This document shows positions 34,082-42,452 of a stretch of 64,000 bases of DNA, in pieces (within the stretch, counting starts at the first letter, position 1; each line of letters begins with the position of its first letter). The stretch lies in assembly GCA_021768185.1 (NCBI GenBank), contig JAETNP010000006.1:18471-82470 (forward strand), given 5' to 3'. The position numbers and the translations under genes are program-made. The DNA is from Oscillospiraceae bacterium (GTDB taxonomy: Bacteria > Bacillota > Clostridia > Oscillospirales > Oscillospiraceae). The notes beneath the pieces were generated by a model, which was not told the origin of the DNA, searched no databases, and worked only from the letters and a program-made list of their open reading frames with translations.

Positions 34082-35170
34082 TCAACCGTTTTCAGCCTCG
34101 AATTTCTTCAGGAATTCAACAAGAGCTTCCACGCCTTCCTTGGGCATGGCGTTGTAAACGGAAGCCCGCAGTCCGCCGACGCTCTTGTGTCCCTTCAAAT
34201 TGTCATATCCCGCCGCCTTGGTGGCGGCAACCACCTTGGCGTCCAGTTCCTTGTCGCCGGTGACAAAGGGGATATTCATCAGGGAGCGGAACTCCTTATC
34301 CACGGTGCCGGTGAACATCTTGGAGGAATCCAGGAAATCATACATGACCTGGGCCTTGTCGATATTCCGCTTCTCCATTTCCTCCAGTCCGCCGATGCTC
34401 TTCAGATACTTGAAGACCTTGCCGCAGCAGTAGATAGCCCAGCAGTTAGGCGTATTGTACATGGAGCCATTGTCCGCGTGGGTCTTGTAGCTCATGTAAA
34501 TGGGCGTCCTGGGATCCAGATCCTCACGGATCAGGTCCTCCCGGATGATGACCACCACCATGCCGGCGGGGCCCACGTTCTTCTGAACGCCGGCGTAAAT
34601 AAGGCCGTAGTCGCTGACGTTGCAGGGACGGGAGAGGAACATGCTGCTCTGGTCGCTGACCAGCACATGACCCTTGGTATTGGGCAGCTTGGGCCATGTC
34701 ACGCCGTGGATGGTCTCGTTCTCGCAAATGTACACGTAATCCGCGTTTTCGGGGATGTCCAGGTCATCGCAGTTGGGAATATAGCAGAAGTTGCGGTCCT
34801 TGCTGGAGGCGACCACGTGGACGTCGCCGTACTTCTTGGCCTCGGCAATGGCTTTTTTGGACCACGCGCCGGTCTCCACATAACAGGCAACGCCGTTCTT
34901 CATCAGGTTCATGGGAATCATGGCAAACTGGAGCGTTGCACCGCCCTGAATGAACAGAACCTTATAGTTGTCAGGAATGTGCATCAGTTCCCGCAGGTCC
35001 TGCTCGGCTTCGTCGATGATCTGCTGGTAGACGGGGGAGCGGTGGCTCATCTCCATGACGCACATACCGGAGCCCCGATAGTTCATCATCTCGTCCCGAA
35101 TCTCCTCCAGGACCGGCTCGGGCATGGTGGCGGGACCGGCAGAAAAGTTATACGTGCGGTTGTATTTCAT
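34082..35170 (-). CDS. serC: Phosphoserine aminotransferase
   Basis: A 362-residue class V aminotransferase. 'YNFSAGPATMPEPVLEEIRD', 'VLFIQGGATLQFAMIPMNL', 'YAGVQKNVGPAGMVVVIIRE' (PLP Lys) and 'GGLRASVYNAMPKEGVEALV' are diagnostic of SerC. It converts 3-phosphohydroxypyruvate and glutamate to phosphoserine. The start at 35170 follows GAGGAGG; the long upstream frame runs through promoter and repeat sequence. It is followed by repeat copy 1 and then serA, so expression of serA from this promoter would require reading through that element. Confidence 0.95.
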   Translation of the reverse strand: MKYNRTYNFSAGPATMPEPVLEEIRDEMMNYRGSGMCVMEMSHRSPVYQQIIDEAEQDLRELMHIPDNYKVLFIQGGATLQFAMIPMNLMKNGVACYVETGAWSKKAIAEAKKYGDVHVVASSKDRNFCYIPNCDDLDIPENADYVYICENETIHGVTWPKLPNTKGHVLVSDQSSMFLSRPCNVSDYGLIYAGVQKNVGPAGMVVVIIREDLIREDLDPRTPIYMSYKTHADNGSMYNTPNCWAIYCCGKVFKYLKSIGGLEEMEKRNIDKAQVMYDFLDSSKMFTGTVDKEFRSLMNIPFVTGDKELDAKVVAATKAAGYDNLKGHKSVGGLRASVYNAMPKEGVEALVEFLKKFEAENG

Positions 35171-35222
35171 TGATTGCGTCCTCCTCGTTTTCGTTTGAGA
35201 GGCGTCCTCTCCATCTGCACTC

Positions 35223-35251
35223 AGTATAATACAGGGACGGAAAATAATCAA
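35223..35251 (-). promoter_or_regulatory. Promoter of serC
   Basis: On the minus strand TTGATT (35251-35246), 17 bases and TATACT (35228-35223). The 35171-35484 gap holds this promoter, a repeat fragment (copy E) and the terminator of the GH112 operon. Confidence 0.65.
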
Positions 35252-35315
35252 CAGCAAATCGAAAATGTCAGAAAACCCGAAAAATGCTTTGGGTATGGCA
35301 GTCAGGCGGCGAATG

Positions 35316-35361
35316 CGGCCCACGGATGACGGAAGTATGCGTTTCATCGAAGAGTCCGTAT
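35316..35361 (+). repeat. Dispersed repeat fragment, copy E
   Basis: Only the right block is present: TGACGGAAGTATGC followed by ATCGAAGA and CCGTAT, matching copies B, D and F. The palindromic left part is missing. It lies upstream of the serC promoter. Confidence 0.6.
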
Positions 35362-35390
35362 CAGTTCGTTGGTAGTACAGGCATAAAAAA

Positions 35391-35433
35391 GCCCTCCTTT
35401 GTGTGATGCATGTATTCTCACACAAAAGAGGGC
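35391..35433 (-). terminator. Terminator of the GH112 operon
   Basis: GCCCTC-TTTTGTGTGA and TCACACAAA-GGAGGGC pair with one bulge, followed on the minus strand by TTTTTTATG, about 50 bases past the GH112 stop. Confidence 0.8.
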
Positions 35434-35484
35434 AATGCTGCATATCCAGCGGAAACTATCAGGGAAATCTGCGTTAATATGGCA

Positions 35485-37647
35485 TTAGATTTCGTACCAG
35501 CGGATCTCGTTGGCGGCCAGCTCCAGGGAGAAGCTGCCTGCGCCGGTATAGACGGTGGTGGACTGGGGCTCATAGGTGTTGTTTACCACACAGTACTTTC
35601 CGCTCTGCAGGAAGGCGTGCACCTCCACGTTGAAATTGCTGGAGAACCATCTATGGAGCTCCGCCTCCCCGTGGGCGCTCCAGAGGATGGCGCGGTACAG
35701 GAGGCGGCTGTTCTCAAAGCTGTAGGGCAGGCCGGAGATGTACACCGCCCGGCCCTGGCCGAAGGCGTTCACCGCCAGCTGGACCTCCTTGTCCCGCTGG
35801 ACCAGGATCTCCGTGCCGGGAAGGGCATAAATGGACTTTTTGCCCTCGCCGAAGTCCACGGGCTTGGTACAGTCCGCCAGGAGGAAGTGGTCCGGATGCT
35901 CCTCCCAGTTGTACTTGTCGTAGCCCAGGGTGAAGCCGGTCTCCTTCTCCACGCCCAGCACGCCGGAGAGCTGGAGGTACCGGCCCTGGTACTGGTGGCC
36001 GGAGGGCTCGCCTACGCCGATGAGGCCGCCGCCGTTCCAGACGAACCGCTTCACCAGAGCTGCAATCTCCGGGTCCTCCCAGACCGCGCCGCCGGTGTGG
36101 GCCGTGTCGCCGTCGCCCACATTGATGAGCGCGTCCACCCCGTCCAGGGCATGGGGGTCGGCCTTGAGGTCGTCAAAGCTGAGGAACTTCACGTCGAAGG
36201 GCGCGCCGGAGAGGGACTCGATAATGCCCGCGTAGGAGTAGTTCTGCTTCTGGTAGAGGGCATGATGGACCATGTGGCAGCCCCAGGACCGTGCCTTGCC
36301 CCAGCTGTTGAGCACCGCCACGGTCTTTACGCAGTAGGGCTTCGCCCCGCTGATATTGGCGTAGAGCTCACGGAACTCCTTGCACACGCTCTCCACGTAG
36401 TCAATGAACTCCGGGAACTGGCAGGCCAGCTTCAGATAGCCGCCGTAGCCGATGCGGTCGATGGGCTTTCTCAGGATGGCCCGGCGGGCGGTGACCCAGT
36501 TCTCCTTGGCCTCCCGGACGGGGTCGCCTCCCTCGTGGAAGGTGTCGGGGAAGAAGTAGGGCAGGAACCGGCCCTCGGTATACTTCACCCCGGGGATGTC
36601 GGAGATGAGGCGCAGGGTGGAGCCGTTGCCCACGCTGCCCACCACCGCGTCCAGGCCGATGGAGGCGAACTCCGGCATATAGGGCTCGGTGCCGATGAAG
36701 TGGTCCCCCAGGAACATCATGGCTTCCTTGCCCAGCTCGTGGGTGATATCCACCATCTCTTTGGCCAGCTTGGCCACCTCACGGCGCTGGAAGGCCATGA
36801 AGTCCTTGAACTCCTTGCTGGGCACACGGTACTGGTTATTGTAGTAACCCTGGTCGATGATGAATTCGGGACGGAATTTATAGCCCACTTCCTTCTCGAA
36901 CTGCTCCAGGATGTAGGGGGAGACAGAGGCGGAGTAACCGTACCAGTCCACATATTTCTCCCGCTTCAGCTCGTCGAAGATCAGGGTGAACTGGTGGAAG
37001 AAGGTGGTGTAGCGGATCACGTCCACGTAGGGGTGGTCCGCGATGAACTTCCGCAGGCGCTCCATGGTGAACTTGTGGGTCTTGGGCTGGCGGACGTCGA
37101 AGGTGATCTGGTGCTCAAAGTCCTTCCAGTCGTTGGTGACGGCGTTGTACATATGGACCGGGTCCCAGATGAGGTAGGCCAGGAAGCTGACGGTGTAGTC
37201 ATGGAATGCCTCCGGGGCGTCGATGACCACGCAGCCGCTTTCCGCGTCATACCGCCAGTCCTCCGGGGACAGGGGCGCGCCCGCAGTGCGGTCCATGACC
37301 TCCCACCAGCGTTTGATGTCGTCCCGGGTGTTGACCTCCAGCAGCTCCGGACTGATGCCCTGCATCAGGGAGATGGAGAGGGGACCGCCGGACGCGGTGT
37401 GGAAGCCGGTCATAATGTAGCACTGCTGGACCTCGTCGGGGTTGGCTTTGGCCCAGGCGTTGTCCTTGCGGGTGGTGTAGTAGGTGGAGTAGACCTTGGC
37501 GTCCACCCCCTTGAGCTCCTCGGGATAGTCGGTGCCGTCGCAGTCACGGATGGCATCCGCTCCCCAGCGGCGCACCAGCTCCAGGGTCTCCGGCACCACG
37601 TCAACATCCGTGGGGATGGTCACGCGGCCAAATTGTTTATTTTCCAT
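35485..37647 (-). CDS. gnpA: GH112 phosphorylase (galacto-/lacto-N-biose type)
   Basis: A 720-residue GH112 enzyme. 'GFHTASGGPLSISLMQGISP', 'YGYSASVSPYILEQFEKEVG', 'FRPEFIIDQGYYNNQYRVPS' and 'MMFLGDHFIGTEPYMPEFAS' are the conserved catalytic-domain blocks; a Rossmann-like middle domain and a beta-sandwich end follow, giving typical family length. The enzyme splits Gal-beta1,3-HexNAc with phosphate into Gal-1-P and the amino sugar, serving mucin or milk glycan use; some GH112 members act on galactosyl-rhamnose. The start at 37647 follows GAAAGGG. It is last in the transporter operon. Confidence 0.92.
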   Translation of the reverse strand: MENKQFGRVTIPTDVDVVPETLELVRRWGADAIRDCDGTDYPEELKGVDAKVYSTYYTTRKDNAWAKANPDEVQQCYIMTGFHTASGGPLSISLMQGISPELLEVNTRDDIKRWWEVMDRTAGAPLSPEDWRYDAESGCVVIDAPEAFHDYTVSFLAYLIWDPVHMYNAVTNDWKDFEHQITFDVRQPKTHKFTMERLRKFIADHPYVDVIRYTTFFHQFTLIFDELKREKYVDWYGYSASVSPYILEQFEKEVGYKFRPEFIIDQGYYNNQYRVPSKEFKDFMAFQRREVAKLAKEMVDITHELGKEAMMFLGDHFIGTEPYMPEFASIGLDAVVGSVGNGSTLRLISDIPGVKYTEGRFLPYFFPDTFHEGGDPVREAKENWVTARRAILRKPIDRIGYGGYLKLACQFPEFIDYVESVCKEFRELYANISGAKPYCVKTVAVLNSWGKARSWGCHMVHHALYQKQNYSYAGIIESLSGAPFDVKFLSFDDLKADPHALDGVDALINVGDGDTAHTGGAVWEDPEIAALVKRFVWNGGGLIGVGEPSGHQYQGRYLQLSGVLGVEKETGFTLGYDKYNWEEHPDHFLLADCTKPVDFGEGKKSIYALPGTEILVQRDKEVQLAVNAFGQGRAVYISGLPYSFENSRLLYRAILWSAHGEAELHRWFSSNFNVEVHAFLQSGKYCVVNNTYEPQSTTVYTGAGSFSLELAANEIRWYEI

Positions 37648-37661
37648 GTTATGTTTCCCTT

Positions 37662-37862
37662 TCAACGCTTTTTCGGGTCCTCGAAGGGCTTATTATACAG
37701 AGCCAGGGTCACCAGCAGCAGGGCTACCCCTACCAGCATCAGCCCAAGGCCCCCCAGCTGCCCGGTCTGCTTCCAGCCGTAGATCAGCAGGAAGAGGCCC
37801 AGGACGAAGGTGACCAGCATCAAAATCAGCCGCAGGGCGGTATGTTCTTTCCAAAATTGCAT
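37662..37862 (-). CDS. Small membrane protein (DUF6903-like)
   Basis: A 66-residue protein with two helices ('LRLILMLVTFVLGLFLLIYG', 'GLGLMLVGVALLLVTLALY') and a charged tail 'NKPFEDPKKR'. Small proteins of this type accompany GH112 genes in other Firmicutes. The ATG at 37862 has AGGA 8 bases upstream; one three codons earlier overlaps that site. It lies 14 bases before the phosphorylase gene, so they are co-translated. The role is unknown, perhaps an accessory of the transporter. Confidence 0.75.
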   Translation of the reverse strand: MQFWKEHTALRLILMLVTFVLGLFLLIYGWKQTGQLGGLGLMLVGVALLLVTLALYNKPFEDPKKR

Positions 37863-37957
37863 ATCATCCATCCTATTCTTACTCGATTTTTGTTACCGGG
37901 CGGCAAACTTGGTCATACGCCGCAGAAGAAGGCGCATTGGCCGCCCGCCTAGGGCCC

Positions 37958-38848
37958 TTAACCTTTCAGTCCGCCCACGGTCATGCCCTGGGTCAGCTTC
38001 TTCTGCACACAGATGTAGAGGATCAGCGTGGGCAGCATCACCAGCACCAGTCCGGCGTACAGCATACCGTACTGCGCGGCGGCCTGTTGGGCCTGCATCA
38101 GGTTCAGAAGGCCCACGGGCAGGGTCTTCGGGCCCTTGGCGCTGCTCATGAGGGTCATGGAAATGATGTACTCGTTCCAGAAGGAGAGGAAGTTGAAGAG
38201 GATGATGGTGATGATGGAGGGCTGGGCCATGGGGAAGATGATGCGCACCATGGTGGAGCCGTAGCCCGCGCCGTCGATGTAGGCCGCCTCCTCAAAGTCG
38301 TGGGGCAGGGTGGCGAAGTAGCCCGACAGCAGATAGATGGTGAAGGGCAGGGCCGTGGAGGCGTAGACCACCGCCAGGATGAAGGGATTGTTGAGCAGGA
38401 AGCCGTTCCCCATCACCTTCTTCAGCCACACGTCCCCGTCCTTCAGCATCAGGAAGATGGGGACTACGATATAGTTGACGTTGATGAACAAGCCCGCCAT
38501 GAAGCAGGTATTGAGGAGCTTCCGGCCCATGAACTGGAACCGGGAGAGGCAGTAGGCCGCCGGAAGGGCGATGACCAGCAGCAGCGCCAGGCTCAGAGCG
38601 GTGACGATGACGGAGTTGAGCATGTAGCTGCCCATGCTGGCGGCGTTCCAGGCGTCCACGAAGTTCTGCCAGTAGAACCCGGCGGGCAGGGTCCAGGGGT
38701 TGCCGTAAAATTCGCTGTTCTGCTTGATGGAAGCCAGGAACACCCAGGCCACGGGGACGATGATGAGGATCGCCAGGGTGACGAGGACCACGTAGATAAA
38801 CGCCTTGAACACCGGCTCGGCGGTGATGGTTTTGTTCTGTTGTTTCAT
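37958..38848 (-). CDS. Carbohydrate ABC transporter permease (MalG type)
   Basis: A 296-residue inner-membrane permease with six helices. The EAA loop 'EEAAYIDGAGYGSTMVRIIF' that contacts the ATPase is clear. It pairs with the MalF-type gene 13 bases upstream and the binding-protein gene before that. No ATPase gene is present, so the operon probably uses a shared MsmX-like ATPase, as is common for sugar importers in Firmicutes. The likely cargo is the disaccharide cleaved by the GH112 enzyme. Confidence 0.92.
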   Translation of the reverse strand: MKQQNKTITAEPVFKAFIYVVLVTLAILIIVPVAWVFLASIKQNSEFYGNPWTLPAGFYWQNFVDAWNAASMGSYMLNSVIVTALSLALLLVIALPAAYCLSRFQFMGRKLLNTCFMAGLFINVNYIVVPIFLMLKDGDVWLKKVMGNGFLLNNPFILAVVYASTALPFTIYLLSGYFATLPHDFEEAAYIDGAGYGSTMVRIIFPMAQPSIITIILFNFLSFWNEYIISMTLMSSAKGPKTLPVGLLNLMQAQQAAAQYGMLYAGLVLVMLPTLILYICVQKKLTQGMTVGGLKG

Positions 38849-38861
38849 ATTCCGGCCCTCC

Positions 38862-39737
38862 TTACATTTCCAGGACGTCCCGCTTGGTGACCTTGTTGAC
38901 CATGGCCGAAAGCAGGAAGGAGAAGAGGAAGATCACCACGCCGGCGGCCATGGAGTAGCCGTACAGCCCCGCGTCCTTCTGGGCGTACATGAAGCTCAGG
39001 CCCACGTCGGCCATGCCCTTGGCCACCATGGCCTTTACGAACAGGAAGGCCATATTGATGGTGGAGATGATGAAGAAGGTCAGGGTGGTGCGGATGTTGG
39101 TCCAGATGAGGGGCAGGGTGATCTGGAAGAACTGGGCGATGCGCCCCGCGCCGTCCAGACTGGCAGACTCATAGAGGTCCATGGGCACGGCGGACATGGA
39201 GGCCATGTACATGACCATGTAGTAGCCGATGGCCTGCCAGACCATGGCGATGATGACGGAGACGATGACCATGGGCTGATCCTTCCACAGCACCATGACG
39301 TCCCGCCCCGCAAGGAAAGACAGGATCGAGTTGAGCATCCCGTTCTCCGGCTTGTAGATGGCGGAGAAAATGCCCGCGATGACGACGATGGAGAGGATGT
39401 TCGGGATGTAGAAGATCACGCGGAAGAAATTCTGACCTTTGATCTTCTCCCGGGTGAGGATGGCGGCAAAGAGAATGGCAAAAAAGAAGGTGATCAGCGT
39501 TACCGTCACGATGAGCAGGATGGTGTTCTGCATGGCGGTAATAAATTTGGGGTCCTGAAACAGGGTGGTGAAGTTGCTCAGGCCCACAAAAGTCTCCGTG
39601 GGGGAGTAGGCTCCCCGTTCAAAAAGGGACATGCGGAATACGTTCAGCGTGGGCAGGATCATGAAAATGAAAAACAGGATCACGGCCGGGGCCACGCACA
39701 GAACGATGAACAGGCTGCGGTCTTTGCTGCGGCGCAT
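38862..39737 (-). CDS. Carbohydrate ABC transporter permease (MalF type)
   Basis: A 291-residue permease with six helices and the EAA loop 'YESASLDGAGRIAQFFQITL'. The start at 39737 has GGGAG 7 bases upstream. It forms the heterodimeric channel with the MalG-type protein encoded next. It follows the binding-protein gene after a stable hairpin, which may lower permease expression relative to the binding protein. Confidence 0.92.
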   Translation of the reverse strand: MRRSKDRSLFIVLCVAPAVILFFIFMILPTLNVFRMSLFERGAYSPTETFVGLSNFTTLFQDPKFITAMQNTILLIVTVTLITFFFAILFAAILTREKIKGQNFFRVIFYIPNILSIVVIAGIFSAIYKPENGMLNSILSFLAGRDVMVLWKDQPMVIVSVIIAMVWQAIGYYMVMYMASMSAVPMDLYESASLDGAGRIAQFFQITLPLIWTNIRTTLTFFIISTINMAFLFVKAMVAKGMADVGLSFMYAQKDAGLYGYSMAAGVVIFLFSFLLSAMVNKVTKRDVLEM

Positions 39738-39768
39738 GGAATCTCTCCCTTCTCTCATAATAATACAG

Positions 39769-39800
39769 AGGCGGCGGTGAGCAAACGCTCACCGCCGCCT
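39769..39800 (-). other. Intra-operon hairpin between binding-protein and permease genes
   Basis: AGGCGGCGGTGAGC and GCTCACCGCCGCCT form a perfect 14 bp stem with an AAAC loop and no T tract. Such stems protect the upstream message from 3' decay and let the binding protein be made in excess. Confidence 0.6.
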
Positions 39801-39842
39801 GCTTACGGACTATGCGATTACAGGTCTATGGGTTTGTCAGGA

Positions 39843-41249
39843 TCACTCCATGATGTTGGCGCGCATCTGGTCGCTGGCGGCCTTGATGTCGCTGACCCAC
39901 TGATCTCTGGTGAGACTGCCGTTCACCAAGCTGTTGATGGGATCGAAGAACACTTCCTGGATGCTGCCCAGGCCGGCCACGGCGTTGTAGGAGGCGAAGC
40001 TGCCCATGGCGGCGTCGGCGCCGTTGTCATAGATGGAGTAGAACATCTTGTTGTCGCCCTCCAGGTTGTCGGTCAGGCCGGGAACAGGCTGGACGGCGCC
40101 GCCCTTGGCGAAGATGGCGCAGGCCTTGTCGCTGTACAGGAAGGCCATGAACTGCTTGGCGGCATCCAGGTTGGGAGCCTCGGCGGGGATCCACGCCTGC
40201 TCCAGCCAGCAGTAGCTGGCGCCGTTGCCGCCGGCCTTGGCGGCGGGCAGGGCGGTCATTCCCCACTTGAAGCCGTCGGCCCGGGGCGCTTCACCCATCT
40301 CGCCCACGATCCAGGTGCCGTTGGGCATGAACAGGGCCTTGTTATCCAGGACCAGCTGCTGGTTCTGGGTGAAGTCCTGGGCGTTGGCCTGGGCGGGAGT
40401 GATGGGATTGGTGTTCTCAGCCAGCTTGGCGATGATGTCGAAGCACTGCTGGGCCTCGGGAGTATCCCAGATGCCCTCCTCATAGCGCAGGGCCTTGTTA
40501 TAGAAGTCGGGGCCGCCCACGGAGTACATCAGGGCGTACAGGAAGGCGTCAAAGTAACCGGCGGTGGGGTAAGTAAACAGGGAGATGTCCTCCGCCTTGG
40601 CGGTCTCGGCCAGAGCCCACATCTCGTCCCAGGTGGTGGGAACGGTCCAGCCCTTCTCCTCGAAGAGGCCCGCGTTGTAGAACAGTCCGCAGGGGGAGTA
40701 GAACATGGGGGCCAGGTAGGTCACGCCGTCGCCGTAGGGGTTGGTAACGGTGGTGTCGGTAAAGCCGCCGACGATCTTATCGGACACCTTCACGCTCTCG
40801 CCAGGGATGGTCATGCTGAGAACGTCGGTGATCTCGGCGATGTTGCGGTCCTTGATGAACTGTTCGGTGAGGGCCTTCTCACGGCCGGTGGCCAGGTGGA
40901 TCACGTCGGGGAATTCGCCGCCCTGCATGGCGGGCCCGATGACGTCCTCCAGGGTTTTGTCGCAGATCAGCGTGACCTCAATGCCGGTCTCGGCGGTGAA
41001 GGCGTCGCAGACCTCCTGCCACATGCCGGGGTAGGTCTCCTCATAAGCGGTAGCCGCTGCGGCTACGGTGATGGAGCCGGCGGGCTCGGGGGCGGGCTCG
41101 GGATCGGGGGTCGTCTCGGGAGCGGGGGCGTTGTCCTCCTGCTTGGGAGGAGCGTTCTGGGCGGGCTGGTCATTTCCGCCGCCGCCGCAGGCGGCCAGCA
41201 GGGTCAGGACCATTGCGCATGCAAGGATCATGCTGAGAATCTTTTTCAT
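39843..41249 (-). CDS. Sugar ABC transporter substrate-binding lipoprotein
   Basis: A 468-residue SBP family 1 protein. The signal peptide 'MKKILSMILACAMVLTLLAA' ends at the lipobox Cys (residue 21), followed by a Gly/Asn and Pro/Glu-rich spacer (~22-55). The binding domain shows 'EVTLICDKTLEDVIGPAMQG', 'YGDGVTYLAPMFYSPCGLFY' and 'AAKQFMAFLYSDKACAIFAK'. The start at 41249 follows GGAGG. It heads the GH112 operon and probably binds lacto-/galacto-N-biose or a related glycan. Confidence 0.93.
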   Translation of the reverse strand: MKKILSMILACAMVLTLLAACGGGGNDQPAQNAPPKQEDNAPAPETTPDPEPAPEPAGSITVAAAATAYEETYPGMWQEVCDAFTAETGIEVTLICDKTLEDVIGPAMQGGEFPDVIHLATGREKALTEQFIKDRNIAEITDVLSMTIPGESVKVSDKIVGGFTDTTVTNPYGDGVTYLAPMFYSPCGLFYNAGLFEEKGWTVPTTWDEMWALAETAKAEDISLFTYPTAGYFDAFLYALMYSVGGPDFYNKALRYEEGIWDTPEAQQCFDIIAKLAENTNPITPAQANAQDFTQNQQLVLDNKALFMPNGTWIVGEMGEAPRADGFKWGMTALPAAKAGGNGASYCWLEQAWIPAEAPNLDAAKQFMAFLYSDKACAIFAKGGAVQPVPGLTDNLEGDNKMFYSIYDNGADAAMGSFASYNAVAGLGSIQEVFFDPINSLVNGSLTRDQWVSDIKAASDQMRANIME

Positions 41250-41313
41250 TCCAATTTCCTCCATTCAAATTTGAACCGATGGGATACGGGAGGTTCCCGT
41301 GCTTACAATGAAA

Positions 41314-41341
41314 AGTATACAGGACCTGCCGGTTTCCGCAA
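41314..41341 (-). promoter_or_regulatory. Promoter of the GH112/transporter operon
   Basis: On the minus strand TTGCGG, a 16-base spacer and TATACT (41319-41314). The weak -35 suits an activator-dependent promoter, and an AraC-type gene is divergent. Confidence 0.5.
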
Positions 41342-41392
41342 TTCCTATTGTTGCGCTGGTTTTTAGAGATATTGCTCTTTTGCAAAATTACG

Positions 41393-41464
41393 AAAAAACG
41401 CCGGTTCTTTCCGGAGGTTTTGGACAGAATCCATAACCGCCTCTGGAGGAAGCCCGGCGTTTTT
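41393..41464. other. Long hairpin between divergent promoters
   Basis: AAAAACGCCGG and CCGGCGTTTTT are the ends of a ~72-base imperfect stem (inner pairing TTCTTTCCGGAGG with CCTCTGGAGGAAG). Both strands end in T runs, so it resembles a bidirectional terminator, yet it lies upstream of both divergent promoters. The rest of the 41250-41597 gap contains those promoters only. Confidence 0.55.
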
Positions 41465-41513
41465 ATCGGTGTGACAGAAAACTCCAGAAGGAGCAGAATT
41501 TTTTTGTCGGATG

Positions 41514-41542
41514 TTGCATAATCAGGCGGAAGCCGCTATAAT
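41514..41542 (+). promoter_or_regulatory. Promoter of the AraC-type gene
   Basis: TTGCAT (41514-41519), 17 bases and TATAAT (41537-41542), 56 bases before the ATG. Confidence 0.7.
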
Positions 41543-41597
41543 GGAGAAAAGGCCCGCCCGGCGGCATTTTTGCTATCTTGCGGAAAAGGAGGCCCCT

Positions 41598-42452
41598 ATG
41601 AGCTCTTACCGCTATGTACTGGGACAGCACGATTGTCCGTCTGTACAGACGGACAACAGCCGTATACGGCTGTTGTATGTGGCATGTACCAACTACAGCG
41701 AGGAGTGGAACTCCACCCTCCACACCCACGCCTGTGCGGAGCTGTTTTTCATCACCCGGGGCCACGGCTTCTTTCAGGTGCGCCAAGAGCGGTTCCCCGT
41801 GGCCATCAACGACTTGGTGGTGGTCAACACCAGCGTCCCCCACACGGAGACCAGCCAGAACGGCAGCCCTATGGAGTACGTGGTGCTGGGAGTGGAGGGA
41901 CTGGAGACCCTGACGGACTTGGGCGGCTGCGCCCTGCTGCACCTGCTGAGCGAGCAGGAGGCCGTCACCACCTGTCTGCGGCAGATCACCCGGGAGATCC
42001 GGGAGCAGCAGCCCGGCTGCGACGCCGTGTGCCAGAAGCTGCTGGAGATCATCCTGCTGCGCCTGCTGCGGCGGGAGGACTTCGCCCTGGGCAGCGCGCC
42101 GGAGGGGCCCCGGGCCAGCCGGGAGTGCGATCTGGTGCGCCGGTACATCGACAACCACTTCAAGGAGAGCCTGACCCTGGACCAGCTGGCGGGAATGGTC
42201 CATGTGAGCAAGTACTACCTCTCCCATGCTTTCCAGAAGGAGTTCCAGACTTCTCCCATCAGCTACCTCATCTCCCGGCGCATTCAGGAGAGCCGGTTTC
42301 TGCTGCGGGAGACGGACCTGAGCCTCTCTCAGATCGCCCAGATCCTGGGCTTCTCCTCCCTGAGCTACTTCTCCCAGAGCTTCCGGCGGCTGGAGGGCAT
42401 CAGCCCGTTGGAGTACCGCAGGCAGCAGCGGAAGAGCGGCGTTACAGAGTAA
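41598..42452 (+). CDS. AraC-family transcriptional regulator
   Basis: A 284-residue regulator. Residues ~30-150 form a cupin-like sensor ('HTHACAELFFITRGHGFFQV', 'PHTETSQNGSPMEYVVLGVE'), and residues ~185-284 the double HTH ('ESLTLDQLAGMVHVSKYYLS', 'LSLSQIAQILGFSSLSYFSQ', 'GISPLEYRRQQR'). The start at 41598 has AAAGGAGG 5 bases upstream. It is divergent from the glycan operon and likely its activator. Codons ~12-27 contain two overlapping perfect 24 bp palindromes. The 3' end overlaps the convergent antiporter gene by 11 bases. Confidence 0.92.
   Translation: MSSYRYVLGQHDCPSVQTDNSRIRLLYVACTNYSEEWNSTLHTHACAELFFITRGHGFFQVRQERFPVAINDLVVVNTSVPHTETSQNGSPMEYVVLGVEGLETLTDLGGCALLHLLSEQEAVTTCLRQITREIREQQPGCDAVCQKLLEIILLRLLRREDFALGSAPEGPRASRECDLVRRYIDNHFKESLTLDQLAGMVHVSKYYLSHAFQKEFQTSPISYLISRRIQESRFLLRETDLSLSQIAQILGFSSLSYFSQSFRRLEGISPLEYRRQQRKSGVTE
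41633..41676. repeat. Two overlapping 24-bp perfect palindromes inside the AraC-type gene
   Basis: TTGTCCGTCTGT and its reverse complement span 41633-41656, and ACAACAGCCGTA and its reverse complement span 41653-41676, sharing 4 bases. In RNA they form two successive or competing hairpins about 35-80 bases into the coding region. Confidence 0.85.

Noticed and set aside
35410..37782. A 790-codon open frame on the plus strand
   Set aside because: It is fully antisense to the GH112 phosphorylase, whose conserved blocks are unmistakable. The product is Val/Gly/His/Leu-rich low-complexity sequence typical of reverse frames in GC-rich genes.
38805..41366. An 853-codon open frame on the plus strand
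   Set aside because: It is antisense to the MalF-type permease and binding-protein genes and begins inside the MalG-type gene; the translation is G/H/V/D-rich with no domain or start site.
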